Assembly: GCA_947625755.1 (NCBI GenBank)
Contig: CANQPJ010000016.1
Span: 1 to 47,090, forward strand
From: an uncultured Lachnospiraceae bacterium
GTDB lineage: Bacteria; Bacillota; Clostridia; Lachnospirales; Lachnospiraceae
Reading direction: 5' to 3'
DNA length: 47,090 nt
Below the pieces are notes generated by a model. That model was given only the letters and a program-made list of their open reading frames with translations. It was not told the DNA's origin and ran no database searches. Positions 1 to 8,204 of the stretch are shown piece after piece. A program made the translations under genes and the position numbers. The first letter of the stretch is position 1; each line of letters opens with the position of its first letter.

Positions 1-70
1 ATTCCACCTTGTGGAATTTAATCCTACAAGATAGAATTTAATCTTACAAAGTGGAATTTACTTTTACAAG
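1..70. repeat. Three 20-bp tandem repeats preceded by a short inverted repeat
   Basis: Positions 11-30, 31-50 and 51-70 are three imperfect copies of a 20-bp unit with consensus RTRGAATTTAATCTTACAAR. Positions 1-17 form a 7-bp inverted repeat (ATTCCAC, 3-nt gap, GTGGAAT). Arrays of about two helical turns are typical of multiple protein-binding sites, for example at the ends of some insertion sequences. The left part is outside the window, so the element it may belong to cannot be named. Confidence 0.6.
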
Positions 71-112
71 TGACTAATATCTAAAGAAACGATAGCAAAC
101 AAAATCTTTTTC

Positions 113-141
113 TTTACAGAAATTATTTTTTAATTTAGAAT
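113..141 (+). promoter_or_regulatory. Predicted sigma-A promoter for the 92-aa gene
   Basis: TTTACA (113-118), a 17-nt spacer and TAGAAT (136-141) lie about 30 nt before the start codon at 175. GGAG at 161-164 is the ribosome site. Confidence 0.5.
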
Positions 142-174
142 TTAAGAAGTTTTATTGTTAGGAGATACGTTATT

Positions 175-453
175 ATGTTTAGAGTATGGGGAAGAACTTT
201 TAAGAGTAATAAAATGCTACAGAGTACCACAATCGAATTAGACAATGAGGATACAAGAACTCACAAGGTATTTAAAGCTCTGGAGATGATTTGTGAAGAA
301 TTTGATTTGAGCAATCCAATCTGGCTTGATACAAATATCAATGAATTGAAACGGATTGGAAGAACCCGTTTTTATTCCGACTCTTTTGTAGAACACATTG
401 ATTTTGACTATTTAGACTTTTACATTATTGAAGAAGATTCGTTCTTACCGTAA
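175..453 (+). CDS. Small hypothetical protein (92 aa)
   Basis: I do not recognise this family. The ORF has a ribosome site (AGGAGA about 9 nt upstream), a fitting promoter and an intrinsic terminator downstream, so it looks like a real monocistronic gene. The protein has no membrane segment or signal peptide and is acidic towards the C-terminus (EEDSF near the end). It has a helical-looking middle part (KALEMICEEFDL). It lies between a repeat array that may be the end of a mobile element and the convergent pgi gene. No function can be proposed. Confidence 0.6.
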   Translation: MFRVWGRTFKSNKMLQSTTIELDNEDTRTHKVFKALEMICEEFDLSNPIWLDTNINELKRIGRTRFYSDSFVEHIDFDYLDFYIIEEDSFLP

Positions 454-498
454 TACTGCAACTTTTCATATTATGCACAGCATGTCGGCATATAATGC

Positions 499-538
499 AA
501 AAACACTGAAAAAGCGTATCGCTCTTTCAGTGTTTTTT
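499..538. terminator. Bidirectional intrinsic terminator
   Basis: AAAACACTGAAA...AGCG pairs with GCTCTTTCAGTGTTTT around a 5-nt loop with one mismatch. There is a T-run on the plus side and A/T flanks on both sides. It separates the convergent 92-aa gene and pgi. Confidence 0.8.
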
Positions 539-568
539 ATTGATAAGCAGAAATGTCTCGTGCCTTTT

Positions 569-1915
569 TTATAATCTTTTCCGTAACTCCTCTGTCAGTT
601 GCTCATATCCCGGTTTCCCAAGAAGCGCAAACATGTTCTTTTTGTAACTTTCAACTCCCGGCTGATTAAATGGATTTACACCGAGAATATATCCACTGAC
701 ACCACATGCAAACTCATACATGTAGAATAACTGACCAAGATAGAATTCGTTCTGCTTTGGAATATTGACCATAAGATTCGGAACATTACCATCTGTATGT
801 GCCAAAACTGTACCATTCATAGCGCTCTTGTTGACAAAATCCATATCCTTGCCTGCTAAATAATTCAATCCGTCCAAATCGTCCGGATCTTCCTTTATAA
901 CAATTTCTGCATCCGTATCTTCAATATTAAGAACTGTCTCAAATATAATTCTTGAACCATCCTGAATAAACTGTCCCATAGAATGAAGGTCTGTTGTCAA
1001 ATCAACGCCTGCCGGGAAAATACCTTTCTGGTCTTTTCCTTCACTTTCACCATAGAGCTGTTTCCACCATTCACCGAAATAATGAAGACTTGGTTCATAA
1101 TTTGCTGTAATCTCAACACTCTTTCCTTTTTTATAAAGAATATTTCTGATAGCAGCATACTGCATTGCATCATTATCTTCAAATGCGTTATTCAGCGCCA
1201 TCTCCCTGCCGCTGGCTGCACCTTCCATAAGTTTATCAATATCAGCGCCGCTGACTGCAATCGGAAGAAGACCTACTGCTGTAAGAACTGAAAAACGTCC
1301 TCCTACATCATCCGGAACGACAAAGGTTTCATATCCTTCTGCTGTTGCCAGACCTTTTAATGCTCCCTTTGCTCTGTCTGTTGTGGCATATATTCTCTCT
1401 GCAGCCTCTTTTTTGCCATATTTCTTTTCAAGCATTTCCTTAAATACCCGAAAAGCGATTGCCGGCTCTGTGGTCGTTCCTGATTTTGAAATAATATTTA
1501 CTGAAAAATCCCTGTCGCCAACCACATCAATTAATGCTTTTAAGTATGACTGGCTGATGCTGTTTCCTGCATAATAAATTTCTGGAGTTTTCCTAATTTC
1601 TTTTGGTACATTATTGTAAAAACCATGCCGTAAAAAATCAATTGCAGCTCTGGCTCCAAGATATGAACCGCCGATACCAATAACAATAAGCACCTCGGAA
1701 TTTTCCTGAATCTTCTTTGCCGCTTTTTTTATTCTATCAAACTCGTCTTTATCATAATCAACCGGCAAATCTATCCAGCCAAGAAAATCATTGCCAGCCC
1801 CCGTTCTTTCTACTAAAACCTTTTTTGCATCCTCTGCAGCTTTTTTCATATTACTTACTTCATCTTCTGATATAAATGAAGCAGCTTTTGAATAATCAAA
1901 CGTTACTTTCGACAT
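569..1915 (-). CDS. pgi: Glucose-6-phosphate isomerase
   Basis: Cytosolic enzyme that interconverts glucose 6-phosphate and fructose 6-phosphate in glycolysis. At 448 residues it matches the short Firmicutes type. Visible motifs are [12 protein letters not shown] (about residues 80-91) and [11 protein letters not shown] (about 142-152), which bind the sugar phosphate. Catalytic-region motifs follow: [10 protein letters not shown] (near 290), DLHSMGQF (near 311) and the C-terminal [10 protein letters not shown] lysine segment (near 425). The start has a clear AGGAGG-type site (GGAGGAAAAAAG then ATG). A promoter with a perfect 17-nt spacer lies upstream. The gene is monocistronic and ends against the shared terminator at 499-538. 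It is intact, with all expected motifs. Confidence 0.97.
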   Translation of the reverse strand: MSKVTFDYSKAASFISEDEVSNMKKAAEDAKKVLVERTGAGNDFLGWIDLPVDYDKDEFDRIKKAAKKIQENSEVLIVIGIGGSYLGARAAIDFLRHGFYNNVPKEIRKTPEIYYAGNSISQSYLKALIDVVGDRDFSVNIISKSGTTTEPAIAFRVFKEMLEKKYGKKEAAERIYATTDRAKGALKGLATAEGYETFVVPDDVGGRFSVLTAVGLLPIAVSGADIDKLMEGAASGREMALNNAFEDNDAMQYAAIRNILYKKGKSVEITANYEPSLHYFGEWWKQLYGESEGKDQKGIFPAGVDLTTDLHSMGQFIQDGSRIIFETVLNIEDTDAEIVIKEDPDDLDGLNYLAGKDMDFVNKSAMNGTVLAHTDGNVPNLMVNIPKQNEFYLGQLFYMYEFACGVSGYILGVNPFNQPGVESYKKNMFALLGKPGYEQLTEELRKRL

Positions 1916-1948
1916 CTTTTTTCCTCCGTTTTACAAAGCTTATCCTTT

Positions 1949-1977
1949 ATTATAGGCGTTTGTAACAATTTTATCAA
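1949..1977 (-). promoter_or_regulatory. Predicted promoter of pgi
   Basis: On the minus strand TTGATA (1977-1972), a 17-nt spacer and TATAAT (1954-1949). The expected transcript start is about 25-30 nt before the pgi ATG at 1915. Confidence 0.7.
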
Positions 1978-2049
1978 GCCTTTATTATAATAAAATATGC
2001 ATCACTCCCCCTATCTGACCCAGACTTTACCTTATAAATTTCGGATAAA

Positions 2050-2778
2050 CTATTGTAAAAACTCGCCAATGACCTGATTTAAGACTTCTTCCTCTCTCGC
2101 TTCCTCTTCCAACTGTTTTTGAGCTGCTGTTTTTATTCCTTCCGCACTATTCTCATTCAGCACTACCTGTTCCCGATTATCTGCTGCCGGTGCATATGTA
2201 ACAGAATTTTCTTTTTCCCTGACACTCCTTTTGTGGACTCCGTTTGCCAGCACATCTACCAACACATATGATAACTCTGCTTTTTTCTCTCCGGTTGACA
2301 TCATTCTGCCTGCCATTTCCAATGCCACTCCAAGAAAACAGCCCAGTACCAGATAGCTTATCCAATCTATTTTTGCCGGAGACGCCTTATATAAGCGGAA
2401 TGATAAAAAGGCAGATACCCCCATGATAAGCAGTGTGCACCAATATATAATATTATTCATTTTATTGACCGGAATATGTAAGATTCTGCACTTATTCAAA
2501 TTTCGCTTTACAAATAGCATTGGATTTTCTACCACGCCGTTAATCTGTTTTATACTGTCGTATTTTGTTTTTATCTGCCTGATTGTATAGTTTTTTGTAC
2601 TGTCGATATTTTCTGCTTTTCTGATAAGTTTTCCATAATTACGCATAACGCCCCATCTTGTGACAACTCCTAACAAAAAAAGACCTCCCACAATCAGCGG
2701 GAAGCTCTTCTCGTTAATTATCATTGGCAGTGTTACATTCAACCAGTTTTTAAATTCACTTATGTAATAATTCAGCAT
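2050..2778 (-). CDS. Hypothetical membrane protein with three TM segments and charged C-terminal tail
   Basis: Family not recognised. The protein (about 242 aa) has a hydrophobic segment near residues 27-45 (LIVGGLFLLGVV) and a positively charged cytosolic-looking stretch. Two further membrane helices follow, near 110-130 (YWCTLLIMGVSAFLSF) and 140-158 (YLVLGCFLGVALEMAG). The last roughly 70 residues are glutamate- and lysine-rich and probably form a coiled coil. I chose the ATG at 2778 because GTGGGGG lies 7-8 nt upstream. The in-frame ATG at 2784 is almost touching that site. It lies between pgi and mtnN on the same strand but is separated from each by more than 100 bp, so it is probably transcribed alone. 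No function is proposed. Confidence 0.7.
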   Translation of the reverse strand: MLNYYISEFKNWLNVTLPMIINEKSFPLIVGGLFLLGVVTRWGVMRNYGKLIRKAENIDSTKNYTIRQIKTKYDSIKQINGVVENPMLFVKRNLNKCRILHIPVNKMNNIIYWCTLLIMGVSAFLSFRLYKASPAKIDWISYLVLGCFLGVALEMAGRMMSTGEKKAELSYVLVDVLANGVHKRSVREKENSVTYAPAADNREQVVLNENSAEGIKTAAQKQLEEEAREEEVLNQVIGEFLQ

Positions 2779-2895
2779 TTTCATTCCCCCACTTTCTTTT
2801 CGCTTTTACTCCAAAATTAATATTGTTTCAACAATAAAATAGTAACACAATTTTTTTATGTATGCACTAATAATCGTTCGCCAAATTATTACATA

Positions 2896-3588
2896 TTAAT
2901 AGTTTTCAATCATCTTATTCAACAGACAGATGGAATTTTTTGCCGCTCTTTTCTCAAATGCAGGATAATCCATTTCCGCGCTGCTGTCAGCTTTGTCTGA
3001 TATTGCCCGGATAATAAGAAAAGGAATATGGTTCAGGCTGGCTGCATGTGCTACGGCTGCCCCTTCCATCTCGGCACAATCCCCTGAAAAATCTTTTTGC
3101 AGGTGTTCTTTCGCCTGAGCAGTTGCAATAAACTGGTCTCCCGATACTATTTTCCCTTCAAAAATATGAACCTCTAATTTTGCTTCTTTTGCACTGGTTT
3201 TCGCCAGTTGGATTAATCTTTCATCTGCCTGAAACACAGAAGTTTTCATATTCGGAATTATCCCTTTATCATATCCGAGAGCCGTCACATCCAAATCATG
3301 CTGCTGTGCTTCTTTTGAAATTACAATATCACATATATTAATATCGTGATTCAGAGACCCTGCCACACCGGTATTAATAACAGCTTCTACCTGAAATACA
3401 TCTGCCAGTATCTGTGTACAGATGCCGGCATTTACCTTGCCTATCCCGCATTTAACGACTACAACATCTTTTTCTGCAATTTTTCCTTTGTAGAATTTCA
3501 TTCCTGCTGTTTCCGTCATCTCCACATTGGACATACTGTTTTTTAATGCAGCGACTTCCACTTCCATGGCACCGATAATACCTAACAT
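2896..3588 (-). CDS. mtnN: 5'-methylthioadenosine/S-adenosylhomocysteine nucleosidase
   Basis: Cytosolic enzyme that hydrolyses the N-glycosidic bond of methylthioadenosine and S-adenosylhomocysteine, releasing adenine. It acts in methionine salvage and in removal of methylation by-products. The 230-residue length is normal. The N-terminus GIIGAMEVEVAAL holds the family's first catalytic glutamate (E11, matching E12 of the E. coli enzyme). GKIVSGDQFI (about 145-154), CAEMEGAAVAH and the AISDKAD segment (catalytic aspartate) are all present. It follows the TSCPD gene by 18 bp and probably shares its transcript. An AGAGGAAG site precedes the ATG. Confidence 0.95.
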   Translation of the reverse strand: MLGIIGAMEVEVAALKNSMSNVEMTETAGMKFYKGKIAEKDVVVVKCGIGKVNAGICTQILADVFQVEAVINTGVAGSLNHDINICDIVISKEAQQHDLDVTALGYDKGIIPNMKTSVFQADERLIQLAKTSAKEAKLEVHIFEGKIVSGDQFIATAQAKEHLQKDFSGDCAEMEGAAVAHAASLNHIPFLIIRAISDKADSSAEMDYPAFEKRAAKNSICLLNKMIENY

Positions 3589-3606
3589 TTCTCTCTTCCT
3601 CTACGC

Positions 3607-3882
3607 TTAACCAATCTTATTGTCTGAAACGGTGGTTGATTTTTGTTCCAAATACAATTCTAATGCTCTCGCCAGCTGATCCGGACAGGATGTTCCTCTT
3701 CCATTACAATTAATTCCCTTTAATCTTTTAATCGCTTCATGAATATCCATTCCCTCAACTAATGCTGATACCCCTTGGGTATTGCCATGGCAGCCCATAA
3801 CAAACTGTACATCAGTTACTTTATTATCAACAACATCAAACTTTATTTTTCTTGAGCAGGTTCCCTTTGTCGTATACTCCAT
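3607..3882 (-). CDS. TSCPD domain protein, TIGR03905 family
   Basis: A 91-residue protein of the small stand-alone TSCPD family. The defining motif GRGTSCPDQLARAL is near residues 61-74, and a conserved cysteine lies near the start (GTCSRKI). The TSCPD module also occurs at the C-terminus of some vitamin B12-dependent ribonucleotide reductases, where paired cysteines are thought to bind metal or act in redox. The stand-alone family has no settled function. The gene sits between the wall-polymer exporter genes and mtnN, close enough to both (39 and 18 bp) to be co-transcribed. That arrangement does not by itself reveal a role. Confidence 0.88.
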   Translation of the reverse strand: MEYTTKGTCSRKIKFDVVDNKVTDVQFVMGCHGNTQGVSALVEGMDIHEAIKRLKGINCNGRGTSCPDQLARALELYLEQKSTTVSDNKIG

Positions 3883-3921
3883 CTCTATTTCCTCACTCTG
3901 TATGTTCTCTTTATTTTAATT

Positions 3922-4665
3922 TTAATCTTCCAATTTTTTCTCATAAATGTTTGACACTTCTTCAATGCCGCCCTTTGCAATCAACTGTCCGTGGTCCAGC
4001 AGAATAGCTTTATTACAAAGTCGTTTTACCTGATCCAGACTATGCGATACAAATAAAACCGTTACGCCGTGGTCAAACATTCCCTGCATCTTCTTTTCGC
4101 ATTTTTTTCTGAATTTGGCATCTCCTACAGATAGTACCTCATCAAGAATTAATATCTCCGGCTCTACTACCGTAGCTATGGAAAATCCAAGCCTTGCCTT
4201 CATTCCGGAGGAATAGTTTTTAATAGGTACATCAATAAATTCACCAAGTTCCGAAAAATCTAAAATCTCTTCGTATTTTTCTTCCAGAAAATTTCTGGAA
4301 AATCCCAGTACGGAGCCATATAAGAAAATATTTTCTCTTCCCGTGTAGTTTGGGTCAAACCCGGCTCCCAGCTCTATCATAGGTGCTATATGCCCATACC
4401 TTGTAACTGTTCCGGAAGTAGGTTTGTATACACCGGCAATCACTTTCAAAAGGGTACTCTTTCCGGCGCCATTTAACCCGAGAATCCCAAGCCTTTCTCC
4501 TTTTTGTAGTTCAAAGGATATATTTTTTAATGCCCAGAACTCATTGAAACGTATCTTTTCACCCTTTATCTTCTTTATAATTAATTCTTTGAAATTATCT
4601 ACCTTTTCTTTGCTGAGATTAAAGCGAATACTTATATCCTCAACTTTTAGTGCAACCTTTCCCAT
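3922..4665 (-). CDS. tagH: Teichoic acid/polysaccharide ABC exporter, ATPase subunit (TagH-like)
   Basis: ATP-binding subunit of a wall-polymer exporter that flips the undecaprenyl-linked chain across the membrane. The 247-residue protein has Walker A (GLNGAGKST, about 64-72), a polymer-exporter type signature (YSSGMKARLGFS, about 150-161), Walker B (EILILDEVLSVGD) and the switch histidine (FVSHS). It lacks the long C-terminal extension of B. subtilis TagH, which is common in KpsT/Wzt/TagH short forms. It follows the permease gene by 8 bp, so the two subunits are co-made. Placement next to five CDP-glycerol transferases supports a teichoic-type cargo, though a different glycan cannot be excluded. 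Confidence 0.9.
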   Translation of the reverse strand: MGKVALKVEDISIRFNLSKEKVDNFKELIIKKIKGEKIRFNEFWALKNISFELQKGERLGILGLNGAGKSTLLKVIAGVYKPTSGTVTRYGHIAPMIELGAGFDPNYTGRENIFLYGSVLGFSRNFLEEKYEEILDFSELGEFIDVPIKNYSSGMKARLGFSIATVVEPEILILDEVLSVGDAKFRKKCEKKMQGMFDHGVTVLFVSHSLDQVKRLCNKAILLDHGQLIAKGGIEEVSNIYEKKLED

Positions 4666-4673
4666 ATTGCCTC

Positions 4674-5474
4674 CTATATGTGTAATATGAACTTGTCCTG
4701 ATTTTTCTTAAACAGTAATACTCCGGCAACAAAAGCCACAATACTGAATATCAGGGAGTATATCATCATATAAAGATTAGATATTCCATAACTTGAACTG
4801 CTGAATATGGAACCGCCCTCCATGACAACACAGCGGACATTACTGATAATACAATATAATGGATTAAACTTGACTACCTGTTTTGCCGCGCCCATACGGT
4901 CTACATAATAGAATATAGCGGAGCAATACATAATAAGCATTACAATAACTTCCCATAAATATTCTAAATCTCTAAAAAATACACACACGGTAGAAAGCAG
5001 AAGACCTACCGCCACACATAAAATAAACAGAATAATCAATGGTATAAAAATCTCAATAATATGCCAGGTCATAGGTACTTTATAAACAATAGCCAAAGCA
5101 GCCAATATAATTAACGATAACAAAAACAAAATAAAATTATAAATGATTGTTGACAGCGGATAAAGATACTTTGGAACATATACTTTTTTTATCATTGCCT
5201 GATTTGCCCGGATAGAACGCATTGCCACCTTGCTGGTACTGGAAAAACAACTGTAAATTAACCGTCCGCACAAAATGTATACCGGAAAATATGGGGTGTT
5301 CCTTCCCAACAGTTCTCCAAACACAAATGCAAGCACCATTGTCGTCAGCAATGGTTCAAGTAAGGTCCATACCAATCCTAAATAAGACCTTCGATACTTC
5401 AGCTTGATGCCTTTTACAACCAACTCATTTAAAAGGTATCTGTACCTCATAAATCCATCAATATATTTCTTCAT
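4674..5474 (-). CDS. tagG: Teichoic acid/polysaccharide ABC exporter, permease subunit (TagG-like)
   Basis: ABC-2 type membrane subunit (266 aa), partner of the adjacent ATPase. It begins with a short amphipathic cytosolic region (YRYLLNELVVKGIKLKYRRSYLG), the classic TagG/Wzm entry motif, followed by LVWTLLEPLL. About six membrane helices follow, near residues 30-52, 60-80, 107-130, 143-168, 175-193 and 235-256. First gene of its operon, with a good promoter in the 229-bp divergent region shared with the glycosyltransferase gene at 5703. Ribosome site GGAGG lies 5 nt before ATG. Confidence 0.92.
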   Translation of the reverse strand: MKKYIDGFMRYRYLLNELVVKGIKLKYRRSYLGLVWTLLEPLLTTMVLAFVFGELLGRNTPYFPVYILCGRLIYSCFSSTSKVAMRSIRANQAMIKKVYVPKYLYPLSTIIYNFILFLLSLIILAALAIVYKVPMTWHIIEIFIPLIILFILCVAVGLLLSTVCVFFRDLEYLWEVIVMLIMYCSAIFYYVDRMGAAKQVVKFNPLYCIISNVRCVVMEGGSIFSSSSYGISNLYMMIYSLIFSIVAFVAGVLLFKKNQDKFILHI

Positions 5475-5508
5475 ATTACCTCCGTCCTTTTTAGTAATAC
5501 TCGCAATA

Positions 5509-5536
5509 ATTATATATTATTCTCTTATAATGTCAA
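5509..5536 (-). promoter_or_regulatory. Predicted promoter of the tagGH-TSCPD-mtnN unit
   Basis: Minus strand TTGACA (5536-5531), 16-nt spacer, TATAAT (5514-5509). Both hexamers are perfect consensus. Placed 35 nt before the permease ATG. Confidence 0.8.
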
Positions 5537-5644
5537 ATTTTTATCCATATAATAAAATATCTGTTGAACCTTCATTTCGATTATAACAGAATTTTTACTA
5601 TTATGAAACGACATCTTTTTTCACCTCTTCTTTGCTTTTGACTC

Positions 5645-5673
5645 TTCACTCTTATTTAAATTTGTACTATAAT
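5645..5673 (+). promoter_or_regulatory. Predicted promoter for the glycerophosphotransferase gene at 5703
   Basis: TTCACT (5645-5650), 17-nt spacer, TATAAT (5668-5673), about 30 nt before ATG. Divergent from the tagGH promoter, so the region could be co-regulated. Confidence 0.55.
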
Positions 5674-5702
5674 ATTTCTATCTGAAATTAAGGGAGATTG
5701 GT

Positions 5703-8162
5703 ATGAGTATTTTAGGAAAAATCAAAACAAAAGCGGGAAATTTAAAAGAAACAAAAAGAAGGGCAAAATACGCAAAATACTACAGAAATCTGTTAATTGA
5801 AGACAATGTGATTTTATATGATTCATACTTTGGGCGGGGTATGATTTGTAATCCCTATGCTCTTTTTCTTGAATTAATAAACAATGATGACTTTAAAAAT
5901 TATACACATGTATGGGTTGTTGAAGACCGGTATGGCAATGAGCCTGTTATGGAACAGTTTGGGGACAACAAAAATGTGTTTGCCATTGGCAGGCACAGCG
6001 ATGACCACTTAAAATATCTGGCTTGTGCAAAATACATTATAACTAATGTTTCTCTTCCTTTTTATTATTGTAAAAAGGAAGGGCAGATTTATGTGAATAC
6101 ATGGCACGGAACACCAATTAAAAGCTTGGGATATGATATTCCGAATGCCCCTGTCACAATTTCTAATGTCCTTCGGAATTTTTTATCAACAGATTATATT
6201 GTTTCTGCAAATCCGTTTTTAACTTCCGTTTTTTTAGACAAATACAAACTGGATGGATTATATGAGGGTACAATTATAGAAGAGGGCTATCCAAGGAACG
6301 ACCGGCTATTTCATACCCAAAAGGAATCTATTCTTTTAAATATGAAGAAATACGGTATTGAAACAGATTCCAAAAAACAAATTATTCTCTACGCTCCTAC
6401 TTGGAAGGGCAATGATTACAATCATCCGGAGATTGATGTCAACGAATATATTTCATTTAAAAGAACCATAGAATCTATGATTGATACAGACAAGTATCAG
6501 GTTCTGCTAAAACCTCATCAGGTTGTTTATAAAGAGCTGAAAAAGTCAGGTCGCATGAATGACTCTTTAATTCCGGCTTTTATTGATACCAATGAGCTTT
6601 TGGCTGTAACAGATATTTTGATTTCTGATTACTCCAGTATTTTTTATGATTATCTGGCTACGGACAAGCCTGTTATCTTTTATATTCCGGATTTGGAGGA
6701 ATACAAAAATTACCGGGGACTATATCTGGAGCCTGACGCGCTGCCCGGACCTTGTTTAACAAATCTGAATGATGTTGGAGAAGTTATTAACAATCTTGAC
6801 GTTTATATCGACAAATACCGTCCGGTCTATGAAAAAGCAAAAGCCTTTGCCTGTCCAAAGGATGACGGTAATGTTTCTAAACGTATTATTGATATTGTTT
6901 TTTACAATAAAACTTCAGATAATAATGGAACAAAATATAAATTAATCAAATGCTCTAACAAAAAGAAAAAACTTCTTTTCTTTGGCGGCGGACTCCGCAT
7001 GAACGGTATTTCTACTGCTCTGCGTACCATGCTGGATTACATTGATTATGATAAATATGATGTGACGGTATATGCCGGCAATCTAAAATATGACGACAGC
7101 AGGGAAATGATTTGTACATTTAATAAGAATGCCCGCATTTTTGCCAGAGTGTCCTATACCCCGTCTACTTTTGGAGAAATGATACGCAATGATTTTCTGC
7201 GTGTATTTGGATTTCATGCACCTTTGATGAAATGGATTTATCCAAAGGCAATGTACGACAGAGAGTTTGTCCGATGCTTTGGCACAAGTCATTTTGATAC
7301 AGTAATAGACTATTCCGGCTATGGAAGTTTTTATTCCATACTGCTGCTCAGCAGCCCGGATTCAAAGAAACTTATCTGGCAGCACAATGACCTTTTCACG
7401 GAAAAGCATAAAAAAGTAAATGGGAAAAAACCTCACAGCCGGGAATTACGCGTAGTATTCTCGACCTATCCGTTTTTTGATAAAATTGTAGGCTGTTCAG
7501 AAGCAACCATGAAAGTCAATTTAGAGAAAATAGGATATAAGGATTTGGCAAATAAATGCTGCTTTGTAAGAAATGCAGCGAACTTTGACAGAGTCATCTC
7601 CGGCGCCAAAGAATCTTACACGGAAAAAACAGCAGAAGAAGCCGGAGTTTTCGAATTGCTTGACCCGGACTTAATCTCTTTTGTTAATATGGGACGTTTG
7701 TCTCCGGAAAAAAATCAGGCGGCATTGATTCAGGCATTTGCAAAACTCAACAGGGAATATCCGCACACCAGACTATATATTATTGGTGACGGAGCGCTTA
7801 TGAAAGAATTAAAATCACTGATAACGGATTTAAAGCTGTCCGGAAAAGTTGTTTTGATGGGAAATATGGACAATCCGTTTATGCTGATGAAAGAATGTGA
7901 CTGCTTTGTTCTCCCTTCCTTGCATGAAGGTCATCCGGTATCTCTACTGGAAGCCAGACTTTTAGGTCTTCCGATTATTATGTCCAACTTCAGTTCCGCC
8001 GGCTCTTCTTTATTCGAGAATGGTCAGCTATTGATTGGAAATACGGTTGATGAAATTTATCAGGGACTTGTCTCTTTTATGTGTGGTAAAGTTCCTTCCT
8101 GTGATTTTGATTATCAGGAATATAATAAAGTAACCATTCGCCAGTTTGAAGATGTTATTTAA
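5703..8162 (+). CDS. CDP-glycerol glycerophosphotransferase fused to a GT4-type glycosyltransferase
   Basis: Two-domain wall-polymer enzyme of 819 residues. The first ~400 residues are a TagB/TagF-type domain (PF04464 family), which transfers glycerol phosphate or a related alditol phosphate from its CDP donor. It shows WHGTP (W at about 134), the second conserved histidine in LLKPHQ and the donor-site motif ISDYSSIFYD (about 307-316). From about residue 418 (KKKLLFFGGG) to the end is a GT-B glycosyltransferase of the GT4/GT1 type. That half has GRLSPEKN (near 662) and the nucleotide-sugar site LPSLHEGHPVSLLEA (near 737). One polypeptide could therefore both extend and glycosylate the chain. 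No signal peptide; such enzymes work on the inner membrane face. Followed after 42 bp by a paralogue. Confidence 0.9.
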   Translation: MSILGKIKTKAGNLKETKRRAKYAKYYRNLLIEDNVILYDSYFGRGMICNPYALFLELINNDDFKNYTHVWVVEDRYGNEPVMEQFGDNKNVFAIGRHSDDHLKYLACAKYIITNVSLPFYYCKKEGQIYVNTWHGTPIKSLGYDIPNAPVTISNVLRNFLSTDYIVSANPFLTSVFLDKYKLDGLYEGTIIEEGYPRNDRLFHTQKESILLNMKKYGIETDSKKQIILYAPTWKGNDYNHPEIDVNEYISFKRTIESMIDTDKYQVLLKPHQVVYKELKKSGRMNDSLIPAFIDTNELLAVTDILISDYSSIFYDYLATDKPVIFYIPDLEEYKNYRGLYLEPDALPGPCLTNLNDVGEVINNLDVYIDKYRPVYEKAKAFACPKDDGNVSKRIIDIVFYNKTSDNNGTKYKLIKCSNKKKKLLFFGGGLRMNGISTALRTMLDYIDYDKYDVTVYAGNLKYDDSREMICTFNKNARIFARVSYTPSTFGEMIRNDFLRVFGFHAPLMKWIYPKAMYDREFVRCFGTSHFDTVIDYSGYGSFYSILLLSSPDSKKLIWQHNDLFTEKHKKVNGKKPHSRELRVVFSTYPFFDKIVGCSEATMKVNLEKIGYKDLANKCCFVRNAANFDRVISGAKESYTEKTAEEAGVFELLDPDLISFVNMGRLSPEKNQAALIQAFAKLNREYPHTRLYIIGDGALMKELKSLITDLKLSGKVVLMGNMDNPFMLMKECDCFVLPSLHEGHPVSLLEARLLGLPIIMSNFSSAGSSLFENGQLLIGNTVDEIYQGLVSFMCGKVPSCDFDYQEYNKVTIRQFEDVI

Positions 8163-8181
8163 GGGACGCCTATAGGCTCCC
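8163..8181 (+). other. Short hairpin between two co-directional transferase genes
   Basis: GGGACGCC, a TATA loop and GGCTCCC can fold with one mismatch directly after the stop codon of the upstream gene. No T-run follows, so it is not a standard terminator. It may stabilise or process the transcript. Confidence 0.35.
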
Positions 8182-8204
8182 ACGCTTAAAAATCAGGAGG
8201 TAAT

